Assembly (NCBI RefSeq): GCF_030272615.1
Contig: NC_081408.1
Location: forward strand, 407,077,889-407,141,888
Direction of reading: 5' to 3'
Length of the DNA stretch: 64,000 bases
Source: Cryptomeria japonica
Lineage: Eukaryota > Streptophyta > Pinopsida > Cupressales > Cupressaceae
Of this stretch, positions 11,105 through 23,358 are shown piece after piece. The first letter of the stretch is position 1. Every line of letters begins with the position of its first letter. The notes beneath the pieces were generated by a model. That model did not search any database and was not told where the DNA came from. It worked only from the letters and a program-made list of their open reading frames with translations. The translations under genes were made by a program, and so were the position numbers.

Positions 11105-11170
11105 GCATTGACTTTTGTAAGAGGAAGTAATAAGCAAAGCCGATTAGTTTGGAGCAATACAAACAATTGA
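11105..11170 (+). CDS. SHOC1: SHOC1/ZIP2, terminal exon and stop
   Basis: After an 82-base intron (11023-11104, GT…CAG) the frame continues for 21 codons to TGA at 11168-11170. It encodes ALTFVRGSNKQSRLVWSN plus three residues. A short basic peptide ending near RLVW is what I remember of SHOC1 C-termini, which supports this as the true end. Without this exon the frame would run 7 extra codons into the intron. Confidence 0.75.
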   Translation, partial: ALTFVRGSNKQSRLVWSNTNN

Positions 11171-12564
11171 AGATTAAGGAAAAAAAGAGTTGATGAGAAG
11201 CTTGAGATCTAACCATCAAGGTTTATGGCCAACATTATCCAAGAACTATTTTTGGTGGGGAACTAACAAGTGTTTTACAGTTTGTTATGTGCATCATAAG
11301 ACCTTTGTCCTTGTTTTAATTCTTTTATACATATGATATTTTAGAGCCCATAGAAAGATTGGCTCTGTTTCTTATATTTCCTTGTGTGATTTCTACGAGG
11401 AGATGTTTCACTGTTGGCAGGAGAGTGCATTTCTGTACTCTAGCATGAAGAGAAATGTATCTTACGCATAAAAGGTTGGGACATAATTTTGTGTTCAAGT
11501 TAAAGCTGTATATTGTTCATAAAGCTGTTAAAATTTGGCTAAAGATTAAAGGTCTTAAATAATAGTGACAAGAAGCATGATGAGAAAGAGTCACTCCATG
11601 CAACGTGCTATCCATGGAGAAATTTATGAGATATGCTAGAATTATAGGTCTGTTGGTCTTCCTTTTTTTGCAGTTTCCCTCATTTTAATCTTATAAATGC
11701 CTCTGCAGAATGGCCACATTTATTTTTTCGTAGTAGAAAAAACACCACCTTAAACGTGTCTATTTGCAAGTCACTACTAGTAGTAGCCATGTTCATGAGG
11801 TTTCTTACTGTTATAATTTTCTTTCCTATTTGAATGAGGGAACATTAAGCTCTTTTTTGTGATGAATGAAAAAGACACCTCAGATAAAGATATTATAATG
11901 GAAAGAATGCAAAACTAGATATCTATATTTTGAAGTGGTTGGATCTAATGGATCTAGGTGATATGGTACCCTTTGATGTTAATGAGAACTAGGGTCATGT
12001 ATGTACTAAATACTCATAACCAATAGTCAACCCATGTATAGAAAAAAAATTGATGTTCTTTGTTGCATCCATATGTTTTGGACCAAATTTCAAAGTTGAA
12101 TCCTTGTATTTTGTCAAGAGAAGAGTCATCTCATGATTGACTTTGTTATTTTTGCCATCTCTAGTCAATGTCTTTTCAAGCTCAAATTAAGATGCTTGGA
12201 CTAGGAAGAAAAAGCAAATGATGTCTTAAAAGATATGCTGGAAATATTGTTACCATTGATGTCAAAAGGGGAAATAATGTCAAGGTGATTTATTATTGAT
12301 GTCAAAGGAGTTTAAATCAAAATTTATTCATTGAGTTTTAAAGATAAATACTTGAATTTTAAGGGTTGGTTGACATATGTATTTATAATAAACTAAATTT
12401 ATTTATGTGTTAAAGCTGGCCGATCTCCTTCATAAAATAAATACTTGGGGAATTAAAATAAATGTATTTATTTGCAAAAGTTGGCCGACCTCCTTGGTGA
12501 AATTAAATTAAAATTATTATTTTCATATTGGGACAACCTCTTGAGTGAAAAGGCATGATTAGGG

Positions 12565-12574
12565 TATAAATAAA
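12565..12574 (+). promoter_or_regulatory. Candidate TATA box of an LTR remnant
   Basis: TATAAATAAA lies 90 bases before the GCAGATTT repeat block. The arrangement resembles U3-R-U5 of an LTR read on the + strand. No LTR partner was found. Confidence 0.3.
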
Positions 12575-12649
12575 AGATGAAGTTGAGGTAAAACCATAAA
12601 GCAATGAATGAAATATCTTTCAGATTTAGAGAAGAAGTATATTCTCCAT

Positions 12650-13045
12650 CAACAGATTTGTAGCAGACCTTCAAGGTGACTTAAGGCAGATTTAAGGCAG
12701 AAATTCAAGGTGATTTAAGAAAGATTCGCAGCAAAATTTTCAAGGAGTTTTATAGTAGATTTTTGGAGGTGATTTGTAGTGAATTTGGAAGACCTAAGAG
12801 CAGATTTGGAGCATACTTAAGAGCAATCTTATAGCAGATTTTTGGAGGTAATTTGTAGCAGATCCAGAGAAAATATAGAGTAGTAGATATGAAGAATATT
12901 GGAGACTTGTTTTAAAGAAGGTTAGAGCAGATTTGCAAAGACATTAAGAGAAGATTTATGAAAAGATCTGGAGTAGATTTGTGAAGAGGTTTTAGAACAG
13001 AATTGTGAAGAAGTTGAAGTGATTCATAGCAGATTCAAGATGGAT
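12650..13045 (+). repeat. Degenerate GCAGATTT repeat block
   Basis: About 15-20 imperfect units with the word (A/T)GCAGATTT and variants such as GTAGATTTTTGGAGGT lie at irregular 15-40-base spacing. One longer unit, TAGCAGATTTTTGGAGGTRATTTGTAG, is nearly repeated at about 12757 and 12833. Likely an LTR or leader region of a decayed retroelement. Confidence 0.6.
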
Positions 13046-13410
13046 TATTGCAGACCTATTGATATTTAAGGTTGATTAATAAGGTGATTTTTTTGTAAAA
13101 GAGGTTGGTTCCTCCTTCCTAAAGGAGAGATTGGTGTCTCTCTCTAAGTTGATGCTTAGTTGTACGGGTTGGCGCCTCTAGTAAGCTGGTGCCTATGAAT
13201 TGAGGAGATTGGTGTCTTCGAGTTGATGCCTACGAAGTTTGTAAGACAAGTTTATATAAGCAATATTTTCATGTTGTGGTTTTCTTGCATTTGGGTTTCA
13301 ACCTAAATCTTGTGTTATTCTTGTGTTGTGTAATTGTTGTATCTTATGTGAATGATATTATGCAATTGATATGCTCATTGTATTATGTTTGAAAAAGTTA
13401 AAAGATTGTA

Positions 13411-13495
13411 TTATACTGATTCATGTCCCTCTACCACCCCCCTTGTCCCCCTCCTTCGCCGCACCTCTCGATATAATCATGTGCACGTCAAGACA
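13411..13495. repeat. Copy of the junction segment at 1756-1815
   Basis: Both places share TTATACTGATTCAYGYCCCTC, then a C-rich run ending in CCTTCGC, then an ATAATYRYGTGCA word. The first copy abuts the truncated retrotransposon protease; this one stands in non-coding DNA. Confidence 0.5.
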
Positions 13496-14029
13496 TAAAA
13501 GTGGGCCTTATTAAAGGATGTATAGATTGTGAAAGGTTTTAGTTTGTTGAGGTGATGATTACCTTCTTCTAGTTTTTGAAACTTTGTTCCAAGCTTGGAT
13601 TGTTCAAAGCTAATTTGGTTCCAATAGATTTGGCATCCAATGTTCACCATTGCAAGCACTTTATAACAAGGTTTTTGTGCTCATTTAGCTTCTTGGATTG
13701 CTTTCATAAGCACATCATGTGTTTCTTTTTATATGAAACAGTCATCTTATTGTTGCAAATGCTAGTAACTCTCATAGTGTTCTTGTAAGGGAGAATTAGA
13801 GGCTTATCACTCATCACAAACACATGCCAAGGCTTGAAAAATGAAAGAAAATTGTCACGAGAAAGTACAATATGATGAGCCAATTGTTAGAAGGGATGAA
13901 CACAAGTTTGGAGGTTTAAAAATTGCAACAACACACATGGGTGCATGCCCATGGGACAAGACAAATTTCAAGTTTAAAAACATGCCAAGATAAGGAACAA
14001 GCACATGCTACTATGTCAAAGAGATTTTT

Positions 14030-14112
14030 TTAATAGAATTAAATAGTTCACACTCCTTAATAATTAATATCATTCCTACTAAGATGAATGAAGTAGATTC
14101 AACATTGATTAA
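14030..14112. repeat. Paralogue of the LINE target locus
   Basis: The sequence from AATTAATATCATTCCTACTAAG to TTCAACATTGATTAAA matches the left flank (about 17325-17372) plus right flank (23343-23365) of the first LINE, as if that LINE were absent. It acts as an unoccupied-site copy within the same window. Confidence 0.65.
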
Positions 14113-17100
14113 AATTCCCTTTTTACCTTGAGTACAACTATGTCAATGTTTTCCCCGAGGTGAATTAAAAATGAATCGCCTTTAGTTTTATTTGCCATGC
14201 ACGAGTCACTAAAAAAACACATATGGATTGTAATTAGATTGTCATATTGTTTGTATTAGGATTTTAGTTTAGTTTTTGTTATAGGGATATTCTCCTAATT
14301 TGAATTATTGTTCTACCATACATGATACTCTATTTTGTGTCACACTAGAAGATACAAATTAAAATGTGAACAATTTTTGGTGATTCCATTATGAATTAAC
14401 AGTAGAAAACTATCCATATGCAATCTACACGTCCATTTTTCTAGAAAGAAAAAAAATCATTTGAAAAATATCTAGCTACAACTCTCCTCACTTGGGGCTC
14501 TTTTCTTTGGAACCTTGGTTTTGATTCATTGTATTGATGCTCCAACCAAGAGGATGGATGAGAAAATAGGTGGATGGAAGGGGTTCTTCATCGAACTCTC
14601 ATAGAAGCACTATTTACTCCACCCACCCTTGAACTCCTTTGTGGGTTGAGTAGGGGGAATTCATTAGATCCCCATGCGCATGAAGAAAATGGATTTTATC
14701 GATCTTGCTTTAGAGTCATTAAATCATTTTCCTCTAAAAGAAGGTTCTCTATTTGGACCAAGTCTTGTTGAAATATGTTCAACTTCAAAAGGAGAATCAC
14801 TATAAGAAATCATTGATAAAAGGGCAACAACATCAATGGTTTGTTTGTTGCCTCTAATTAAACATCATGAGCTTCCTCGAGGATAATTTAAAGTCTTTCC
14901 AAAGCTTTTCAACCAACATCAATATGAGCATATTTCAATGTCCACAAAAGAATATGGAATTTTGGGTGTTGATCATGAATATATTGTAGTTGTTTAATTT
15001 GTTGAGACTTTGACAAATGAAGTTGTAGATTGGTTTCATCATGTTCAAGTTTGTTCTATCACCAATTGGAACACTATGACTAACACATTTCTTGTGTACT
15101 TCAAACCAACAAAAGATAGTTATATTTTATTTTCTTAAGTGCTATGAACAATGATAATGAGCCTATGAGGGAGTTTTTTTTGCAATATTCAATTTTTCAT
15201 TCATTAGATTTAATAGCACCCTAAAGGCATCTTCTAAGTTCCTTCATAAATGCTTTGTGTTTAGATATTATTTTCTTCTTTAAAGCATGTTATACTATTA
15301 AATCGGAGGATGTTCCAAGTGATTTTAGGTGGCAAATTCACAAAGATTTAATCAAGGTAAATGATGAAATGCCCCAAATTTTACTAATGACAAAAATGGT
15401 TAAAATAGGCTAACAATTTTTTGGCATTAATGAATGCAACTCTTAACAATGGTACAATATGTGCTAACTCACTAGTGTTGTCATCACAAATACAATCCTA
15501 CACAACAAAATACTTTGCATACATAGAAGATGTATAGATACCCACAACTGGTGTGGTGTAAGAGCACCTAATTGGTCATATGCCTCTATGAGGCCAATCT
15601 GAGATTTTAGTCTCATTTCATGTTGAATGTGTCTAAATAAGGTCATATGGACCATTTCATGTTATTTTTAATCATTTTTAATCATTTGTAATCATTTGTA
15701 ATCATTTCCTTTCAATTGTATGGTTTTTGACTCCATTCGGGCCTTGTAGTCCTACTAGGTCTTGATTGGGTCAACCTTGGTCAAACCATTCCAAGTGGGT
15801 CACAAATGGTTGTAGTTGATTTTGTTGGTCTATTTAAGTCCATTTTGACATGGATTGGTGGCTAGAAACATATTTTGAGTCATTTGGGTATATTGAGCAA
15901 AAGTTGTCAAAGTTGCTCAAAAAAATTGCTAATGCAACTTTTACACTTTTTAATGTTAATCATGTTTCCAACGATCATGTAGTTTGAAAGTTGGTTTGAG
16001 TTGTTGTAACCATTGATTAAATGTATAAAATGACCTTGGAAAGGTCGAATGATGTTTGAAGAGTTGGTATGTATGTTTTGAGAAAGAAAAATCAATAAAA
16101 TTTTGAAGTTTTCTTTGCAAATTCCTGCAACAGCGCTGCTAAAACACGCATAACCTTTTTGTACAGATAGATCAGAATGTGAGGTTGAATTTTTTGGAAA
16201 TCCATGTGTCTTACCTTTCATTCAAGACCGATTTTGTGATATTTGGTTTCGATTTGTGCATTTGGTGAGTGTTTTTCTAAAAACTGCCCTGTAACCCTAG
16301 TTTTAAGGGCTAAGACTGAGAAAAATGAATAACTCGCCATTCCATTGAGATCAGAAGCTCAAATATAGTGGAATGGTAGATATAGGGGTTATAAAAGTGG
16401 GTTTCTTTAAGTTTTTGCAGGGGTGAACTTTTGAAGCATTTTTGGTGCAATGATTGCCTAACATCACCATGTGTTAGGTTGAAGAAGTGAGGGTTTGAGT
16501 GGGTTTGTGTTAAATATGAATTATTGGCTGCCCAAAACCTATTGAAATGGTGTTTTGGGGATGTGTGACACCTTTCCATATCATTGTTTTAGTTGTGGAA
16601 TGTAAAAATAAGACACTTGCTTTGTAAAATAGGGCTAACTGGGGCTCTAGAGCAGTGGTAGAAGTCAATTTTTTATGCATACTCTCCAAAACACCCTAGG
16701 TTCATTTTGAGATATGTTTTATAAATCCAAAAAGGGTATCCAAAAATCATTTCAAGGTCCTAATATTTGGTGTATTTCAAAATATATTAATGACAGTTCT
16801 AAAAGGGAGGGCTATTAGGAATTTGAGGTGGTTGTGAAGCATGTCATCATCCCACATGTCAAATAACATATACAATGCATGGGAAATGTCTGTATCAATG
16901 TCCTAAGTTGTTTTAAATGGCTTCCCTTGAGAATCCAAGTGTTTTGTTGGTTCTCACTAAGTTGGTTCAGTTTTGACTAGGTCTAGGGAACCTAGTGTGT
17001 TGGGTAAGTTGGGAGAAAGAACCCCTTAAATGTGTATCTATCTTGGTGATTTGAAAACCTATTTTTGGATCACCATAAGTATCCATCCACCTTTGCATCA

Positions 17101-17356
17101 TGGTGTCGTCATCTCAATCCATGAAAGGTGACATGCATCATGATGCAACATACTCTCACACATGATTGAAATACTTAAGGGCATGCATGGGGGAAGTGTC
17201 ACGGGTCACTAAACCCAAGGTAACAAGCATGAGAGATAGAGTCTCACTTTAAACTTAGTGCATAGGTAATGGTCTACCATCACACAAAAACAAAAACCAA
17301 AGATAAATATAATTAAATAATTCATATTAATTAACATCATATCCACTAAGACGAAT

Positions 17357-17372
17357 GAAATGTATTTAACAT
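17357..17372. repeat. Target-site duplication, left, of LINE A
   Basis: GAAATGTATTTAACAT. The partner at 23343-23358 differs at 2 of 16 positions. Confidence 0.7.
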
Positions 17373-17454
17373 TTTTTTTTGAGAAAAGGGGGTAAAAATT
17401 TATTGAATCAGAAAAGCATTACAAAACCAAAAGAGGTTCCCAAGAACCTACATC

Positions 17455-20400
17455 CTCCTATCCTCCAAAATTAAACTCTCCAAAGTCTCAGCATAATCTG
17501 AGTGCAAGAGACCCTGATCCTCCACATCCCACCTGACAAGGTTCTCAAAGGCCCATTTAGCCAATCAATTAGCCACTCTATTCCATTCACGTGGGATATG
17601 CCAAAAAGAAACATGTTCCAAATCAGAACAAATCTATAAAATCTGCCTTGCAACCAGGGCCAGTTGCCAATCAACACTATCTAATCTTCGTTCTTTCAGT
17701 ATATCCACCACCACCTGAGAATCAGTCTCACAGATGATGCGCTTCCACCCAAGAGAGCACCCTTTCTCCACAACATAAAGAATAAAAAGAGCCTCCATAA
17801 AATTATTAGACTGGTGAACCTTATATGAAGAGAAAAAGAATACAACTTCAACCTTACTTTCCCTACCAATACCTGCATGCCCTGGGTTCCCTCTAGAAGA
17901 GCCATCAGTATTGATCTTTAGAAATCCCTCCAGAGGAGAAAGCCACCACCCATCTTTGTGAATCGTTTATTTGGTGTGTCTGACTCAAGTACCAAAAGAG
18001 GAGGTTGAGCCGTTCCCAACCAAATTAAGATTCCTCATAACCACCAAATCACTAGCATCACTAGTCTCAGACAAGTCACACGTAGCTGAAAATAGTCTCT
18101 TGTAACTTACTGAGAATCCGAAGCTACAGACGCATGCTTACCATATTTGACTCCTGAAAGATCCTTCGATTCCTTTCAAGCCAAAGATTCCAATTAATAA
18201 AAGAGGGGCCCACAACCCAAGCAATCTGAAAAAAATAAGCCTTCGTTGGGGGGCGACCCAAGCTTCCCCAATATTCGACAAGAGAAGAGGTATGCACACA
18301 AGAGTGATTTTAAGCCCCCCACTAGAAGTGCCAGACCTCCCTAGCATAAGAACATTGGAAGAAGAGATGTGAGGTACATTCCTCACAAGCCTTGCAAAGA
18401 ACACAAATAGAAGGGCCCTGAAAACCTCTCTTCAACAAATTCTCCCAAGTGAGACACCTATTTTGAGCCACCAACCAAAGAAAAAAATTGCATTTAGGCC
18501 AAGAGAACCTATTCCACACTTACTTCCACCAAGGCACCTTGTCTTGGCCATACAACTGTCTAGCCAATTCTAGATAACCTGAAGCCACAATAAATTTTCC
18601 ATTTGGGTTTGGGCTCCACCCCAGGTGGCTAGTCCTGAGGATCCTTCCAGCAAGTCACCTCCATTTGACCCTTAACCTTAGTAGTCTTAAAGTCATCCAC
18701 TGTACTCCAACCAACAACAGTCAAGATGTCACAGAGAGATGGGAGATGAGGAAACTCAGAAATGATTGGAGGATGACCATCCCAAGAATCATGCCAAAAA
18801 AGAGCCTTTGAACCCCTATTGCAAACCTAAAAAATACCCTCCTTGATAAGCTTAGCCCCCCTTTTTAGGGTCTCCCAAATCATGGACCCCTTACCATCCA
18901 TACTACACCAAGGAACATCTTGGCTGCTAACACCCCAGAGGTACTTATGAGTAAGGATTTTAGCCCAACCTTGATCTTGGCACGCACACCACCTCTAGTA
19001 TAACTTAGCTACTAAAGCATGGGCAATCAAAACCACAGAATGAAGCCCAATACCTCCTTCATCTTGAGGCCTACAAACAGTTTTCCACCTGACCAAGCTC
19101 CATTTTGAAGAAAGAAGACTACTAGACCAAAGGAGTTGGCAAGATAGAGCATCAAAATCCTTAATAAAATTGCGGGGGGGGGGGGGGGGGGACTTGCACG
19201 AAGCATCTGTAGATAGGAAGAGCCTACACAAATGACTTGAGGAGAGTCACCCTACCATTCAAACCAAAATATTATGCATTGAGATCCACACCAAGGGGGA
19301 TCCCAAGATAAACCAAAGGCAAAGAACCAATTTGAAATCTAAGAATACGAGCAATTATGCTCTGAATAAGGCAAAGAGTATTAAAGAAATAAATAGAAGA
19401 CTTGGCCTCATTAACTTTTTTCCTAGAGGCAGCCATATAAATGCCCAAAGATTTTCTAAAATCGATTGCTTCATTAATTCTAGCCAAACCCAACAAAGTT
19501 GTATCATCAACAAACTGGAGATGATAAGACGAAGGAAGACTATTGCACGAGCTCCAGTCCTGAATAAGTCCCAATCCAACCCGAGACTTAATAAACCTAC
19601 CAAGACCCTCAGCCATAATGATAAACAAATAAGGGCAAAGGGGATCACCTTGTCGTAGACCCCTTGAGGAACTAAACAACTCAAATGGCTCTCCATTCAC
19701 CAGAATAGAGAAAGATGTGGACGTAACACAACTCATGACCCAATTAACCCAATCACCACAAAATCCAAAAGTAAGGAGAATTTCTTGAAGGAAAGACCAT
19801 TTGAGTCTATCATAAGCCTTGGCCATATCAAGTTTGATGAACATAGCCTTATCCTTAGAAGTGGCCATAGAATGAAGAGCCTCAACCACAATGACAACAT
19901 CCAAAATCTGTCTGCCGAAAACAAACTCACCCTGCTCCTCAGAGATCAAAGTTTTCAAGCATGGCTTTAGTCTTTCTGCAATCAACTTGATGATAATCTT
20001 GTAAACCACATTACACAAAGTAGTGGGACAAAATTGGTGCAGACTATTAGCATCATCATTTTTGGGAATAAGAGCCAAAAAGGTGCAATTCATGACCCTC
20101 AACATCTGCTTATTTCTTCAAGACTCTTGAACCGCCTCTAAAAGATCCAAATTAATATTCCCAGAATTCCTGAAAAAACTCAATGGGAAAGCTATCAAGG
20201 ACAGGGGACTTACCTTTCTTCATTTGAAAGACAACACCTTCCAATTCCTCCAGAGAAATGGGCCGAAGGAGAGCCTCATTCATCTCACTAGAAACCAAAG
20301 AGGGAATACAAGCTACGATAGTGACAACTTCTTCAACATTAGGAGAATCTTCAATGAACAGAGAGGAGAAGTATTGCGAAGCCTCACGAGAGATGTCTCC

Positions 20401-21568
20401 CATAAAGGAGAGATGAACACCCGCCAAAGAGACAAGAGAAAGAAAGAAATAAGTATTGCTCCTGGCTTTAACAAAATTTTGGAAGAAAGCAATATTCTTA
20501 TCACCTTCCTGTAGCCAATCAATGCAAGATTTTTGCTTCCCATTCTTCCAACTCCTTAACAGCCCGAGCCTCCTCCCTACTTAGCTACATAGTAACCCCT
20601 CGATCATGTATCAACCGAGTGATACTGTCCAACCGGTCTTGAGCTACTCTCTTATTAATATGTAAATTCCCAAACCGATGCTTATTCCATCTCTTGGGCT
20701 TATACTTCACATACATCAGTCTTTTAACAAATGAATACATGGCTCTACCATCAGCATGCCTCCCTTCGTACCACCAACCAGTCATTGGGTCATGGAGAGA
20801 AGAATCTCGCAACCATATGAGTTGAAATTTAAAAGATGGGTTCTTTAAGGCCTTGAAACAAATAGTTCAGAATTTGATTGGCCAATGATCCGAGCCTTTC
20901 CAATCCAAGATCCCCAAACTAGAAGTCCATCCATGGCTCAACCAGAAGCAAGATACAAGAAACCTATCCAGCCTTTCTGAATTAGCATTAGCTCCACATC
21001 TCCTATTGTTCCATGTAAAAATGTCATTATTCGGCTTCAAATCAATAATATCCAAAGTATCAATACTATCACGAAGAAGAATGGACGAAGGGTCCAACCT
21101 AAACAAGCCCCCTCTTTTCTCCTCCAAGCAACAAACCACATTAAAGTCCCCAGCCAAAATCCAAGGGAGGAAAGGCACAAGAGAGCGAACAAATCCAATG
21201 TGCTCCCAGAGTTGTAACTTGCCCCCAAGGTTAGTAGGAGCATAAACATTAGTCAAAAGGCAAATTTCACTTGATTCCAAGTGAGAGGCAACCATAGAGA
21301 TAGATGATTGATTTGAAATCCACCAAAGATGAGTAACCTTCTGTGGATCCCAAAAACAAGCCAACCCACCCGAATTGCCATGAGCCCCAACACCTTGACA
21401 AAACCCATGAGACCAAATCCTAGAAGCTTTATTAAGTAACCCCTCAATAGTCAGTTTAGTTTCCTGAATAAAGACATCATTAGGACAATGAGAACTAATT
21501 AAATCTCGAATAGCCTTTTGTCTAGGGATGCTATTCAAACCCTTAACATTTCAAGATAACACAATCAT
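17455..21568 (-). pseudogene. LINE A ORF2: endonuclease, RT, zf-RVT, RNase H (broken)
   Basis: ORF2 begins at ATG 21568 (MIVLS, then a TGA where LINE B has Trp). The apurinic-type endonuclease spans about 21538-20867, with QETKL, LAGDFN and GSDHWP motifs. RT spans 20105-19272, with KLDMAKAYDRL, RGLRQGDPL and the catalytic FVDD box. A zf-RVT zinc ribbon (FLWLVAQNRCLTWENLLKRG, then CVLC…C) lies at 18519-18322. RNase H lies at about 17940-17480, with a TDGSSRGNPG-like start and HIPREWNR near its end. Normally one protein of about 1,300 residues nicks target DNA and reverse-transcribes the element RNA in place. Here several frameshifts and stops break it. Confidence 0.85.
19174..19191. repeat. 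18-base poly-G run
   Basis: Eighteen consecutive G on the + strand (poly-C, Pro codons, in the decayed LINE ORF2 on the - strand). It may be real slippage or a sequencing artefact. Confidence 0.9.
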
Positions 21569-21637
21569 TTTTGGGTCTACAAGAAATGAGAGTCAATGGT
21601 CTTCACTAACCCTGATTGCACCAATTAACTTAACCTT

Positions 21638-22980
21638 CTATTGATCCTTCTTATGACCCACCTTTACAATCTTCTCTGCAGGCCCCTTTTTAATTTTTTT
21701 TGATGCAAGCCCAAAACAAGAGAAGCCCACCATGTTTTCCAGTTTCCTTAACCTCTGATCCCTTTGGAGGAGGGGAGGGCACTCATTCCCTTCTTTGCAT
21801 CTACTACTCTCCAGCATCTTAGAACTCAGTAAAAGAGAATCAATATCCATTTGGGCAACATATCCTCCAACCCGAGGTTCATAAGGAGGAGAAATATCTT
21901 GCTCAGTATTTGATTTCCCAATATCCATAGTTGCCTGCTTAGTGGGAATACCCACAAGGGCATCATCAACTTGCTCCTCAACCTCTAACCCATTAAATCT
22001 ATTAAAGCCTTCATCTCTTTGTCTATCATTCGGGGTCCTTTTTTGACCTCTGCCTTTATTCTTGGCTTTGACAGGTATAAAGCCCTCCTTATCTTCCATC
22101 ATTGGCGCTTTCCACTTATCCTTCTTTGATGGAGAATGAGTATTTCCAATACCAGTATCCCAAATAGGATTGGATTTAGGACACATCCTCTGCAAATGAC
22201 CATACTCATGGCAAATCCGATAATGAAATGGAAGAGTTTCATAATCAATTTGTTGGATCCAAGAACTGGAACCTAAACAAATTTCCATGGAATCTAGTAG
22301 AGGTTTACTTAAATCAATTTCAATACATACACAAGCAAAGGTAATTACCTTTTTATCCGAGGTCTAATGCGATGGGCCAACAAGTTTTCCAAGTAGCGAG
22401 GCTACTTTATGAAAAATATCTTCTCTCCAGAACTCCAGGGGAAACCATAGGAGCCTCACCCAAACTGCGACTTGTGAAGAAAGCTCCTTCGATTGATTAA
22501 AGCCAACATGCCAAGGCTTTAGGAAAAGCCCAACCTGATTGTAGAAATATGCCCCCCCTCAAAGGCCTTATTTCTATCTGAGATGCAAGAGAAAATAACC
22601 AGAAAGTAACCATTAGCAGCAAGCAACACCTCCATATCCCCTTTTGGATTCCATGTGTGTCGAACCCAAGATTCAAAGAACTGTAGGGAGACATGAATTC
22701 CCATGAATTTACAGATCAATGCACGATTGGATAAATAATTAACTTCCTCCTCAACGACCTCAAGATGAATCACAAGAACAAGCCTATCTACACTCCTAGC
22801 CAAGCTACCATTCACCTTCGTAGGCCTAAACTCCCCCGTTTGCGAAGATGCTTCACCTGTACCGAAACCATTCAATCCAAAGACCGGATTATGGTGCATA
22901 TTTGGAGAAGAGGAGCCTCCCCTAACAACATCCTTAAAATAAAGAGCTTGCCTTGATGAAGAACTTGCATGCAAAGCCAT
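21638..22980 (-). pseudogene. LINE A ORF1: nucleic-acid-binding protein (broken)
   Basis: The probable start is Met at 22980 (MALHASSSSRQALYFKDVV). The N-terminal half (to 22519) carries the DUF4283-like fold common in plant L1 ORF1 (CKFMGIHVSLQFFESWV, then YFLVIFSC). A frameshift near 22530-22550 separates it from the C-terminal half (22288-21638), which holds a CCHC knuckle (YETLPFHYRICHEYGHLQRMCP, with the first Cys position changed to Tyr/Arg context) and a hydrophilic Lys-rich tail. The equivalent knuckle in LINE B reads CRLCHEYGLLQRKCP, so one zinc ligand is lost here. The protein would coat LINE RNA in the ribonucleoprotein. Confidence 0.75.
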
Positions 22981-23342
22981 GCAAGGCCACACTAAGCAAA
23001 AAGCACCTCCGAGACAAAACCAAAAACAAACCCTATGCAACGAAATCCACCCCTACAGCACCAAACACAGAGCAAGAAACAAAGAGGGAGACGCCAAACC
23101 ACCGATCAAGACCTGGCAAAACCCGCCACCAAGGTAACCACCCCAAACAAAAGCGGCACACAACAAGTAGAGAAAACCCACCCCCCTCGAGAATGCCGAG
23201 CAAAAAATCCCCAACCCAAATCGCAACACAACATGTAGAAATAAAAGTGAGGAGGAGGTAGCACACAGCTAGGGCCTTTCGGCCTTAGCCAACACCACAG
23301 ACCATCCTCAAGCAAACACCATCCTCCCACAAACCTAAATCC

Positions 23343-23358
23343 GAAATGGATTCAACAT
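23343..23358. repeat. Target-site duplication, right, of LINE A
   Basis: GAAATGGATTCAACAT, 14 of 16 identical to 17357-17372. Confidence 0.7.

Larger units (their letters stand above)
11171..17356. other. Non-coding DNA with LTR-like remnants
   Basis: No supported gene. Visible items are a TATA-like word at 12565-12574 and a leader-like stretch of GCAGATTT-type repeats (about 12650-13045). A segment at 13411-13495 resembles 1756-1815. A segment at 14030-14112 is paralogous to the site hit by the first LINE. The remaining short ORFs (60-104 codons) show no domain. Confidence 0.5.
17373..23342 (-). mobile_element. LINE A: near-full-length L1-type retrotransposon, decayed
   Basis: On the - strand the element has ORF1 (nucleic-acid-binding, CCHC knuckle) followed by ORF2 (endonuclease, reverse transcriptase, zf-RVT, RNase H). 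It then has the 3' word TTCAATAAATTTTTACCCCC and a short poly(A) (T run at 17373-17380 on +). At 5.97 kb it is close to full length. Diverged 16-bp target duplications flank it. Frameshifts and stops are scattered through both ORFs. LINE B at 30404-36134 is the same family: ORF order, EN start, CCHC region, zf-RVT and 3' end all correspond. Confidence 0.9.

Noticed and set aside
19332..19970. + strand ORFs over LINE A ORF2
   Set aside because: Antisense shadows of the reverse transcriptase on the - strand.
22953..23261. + strand Lys/Pro/Thr-rich ORF of 102 codons
   Set aside because: Antisense to the GC-rich 5' untranslated region of LINE A; low complexity, no domain.
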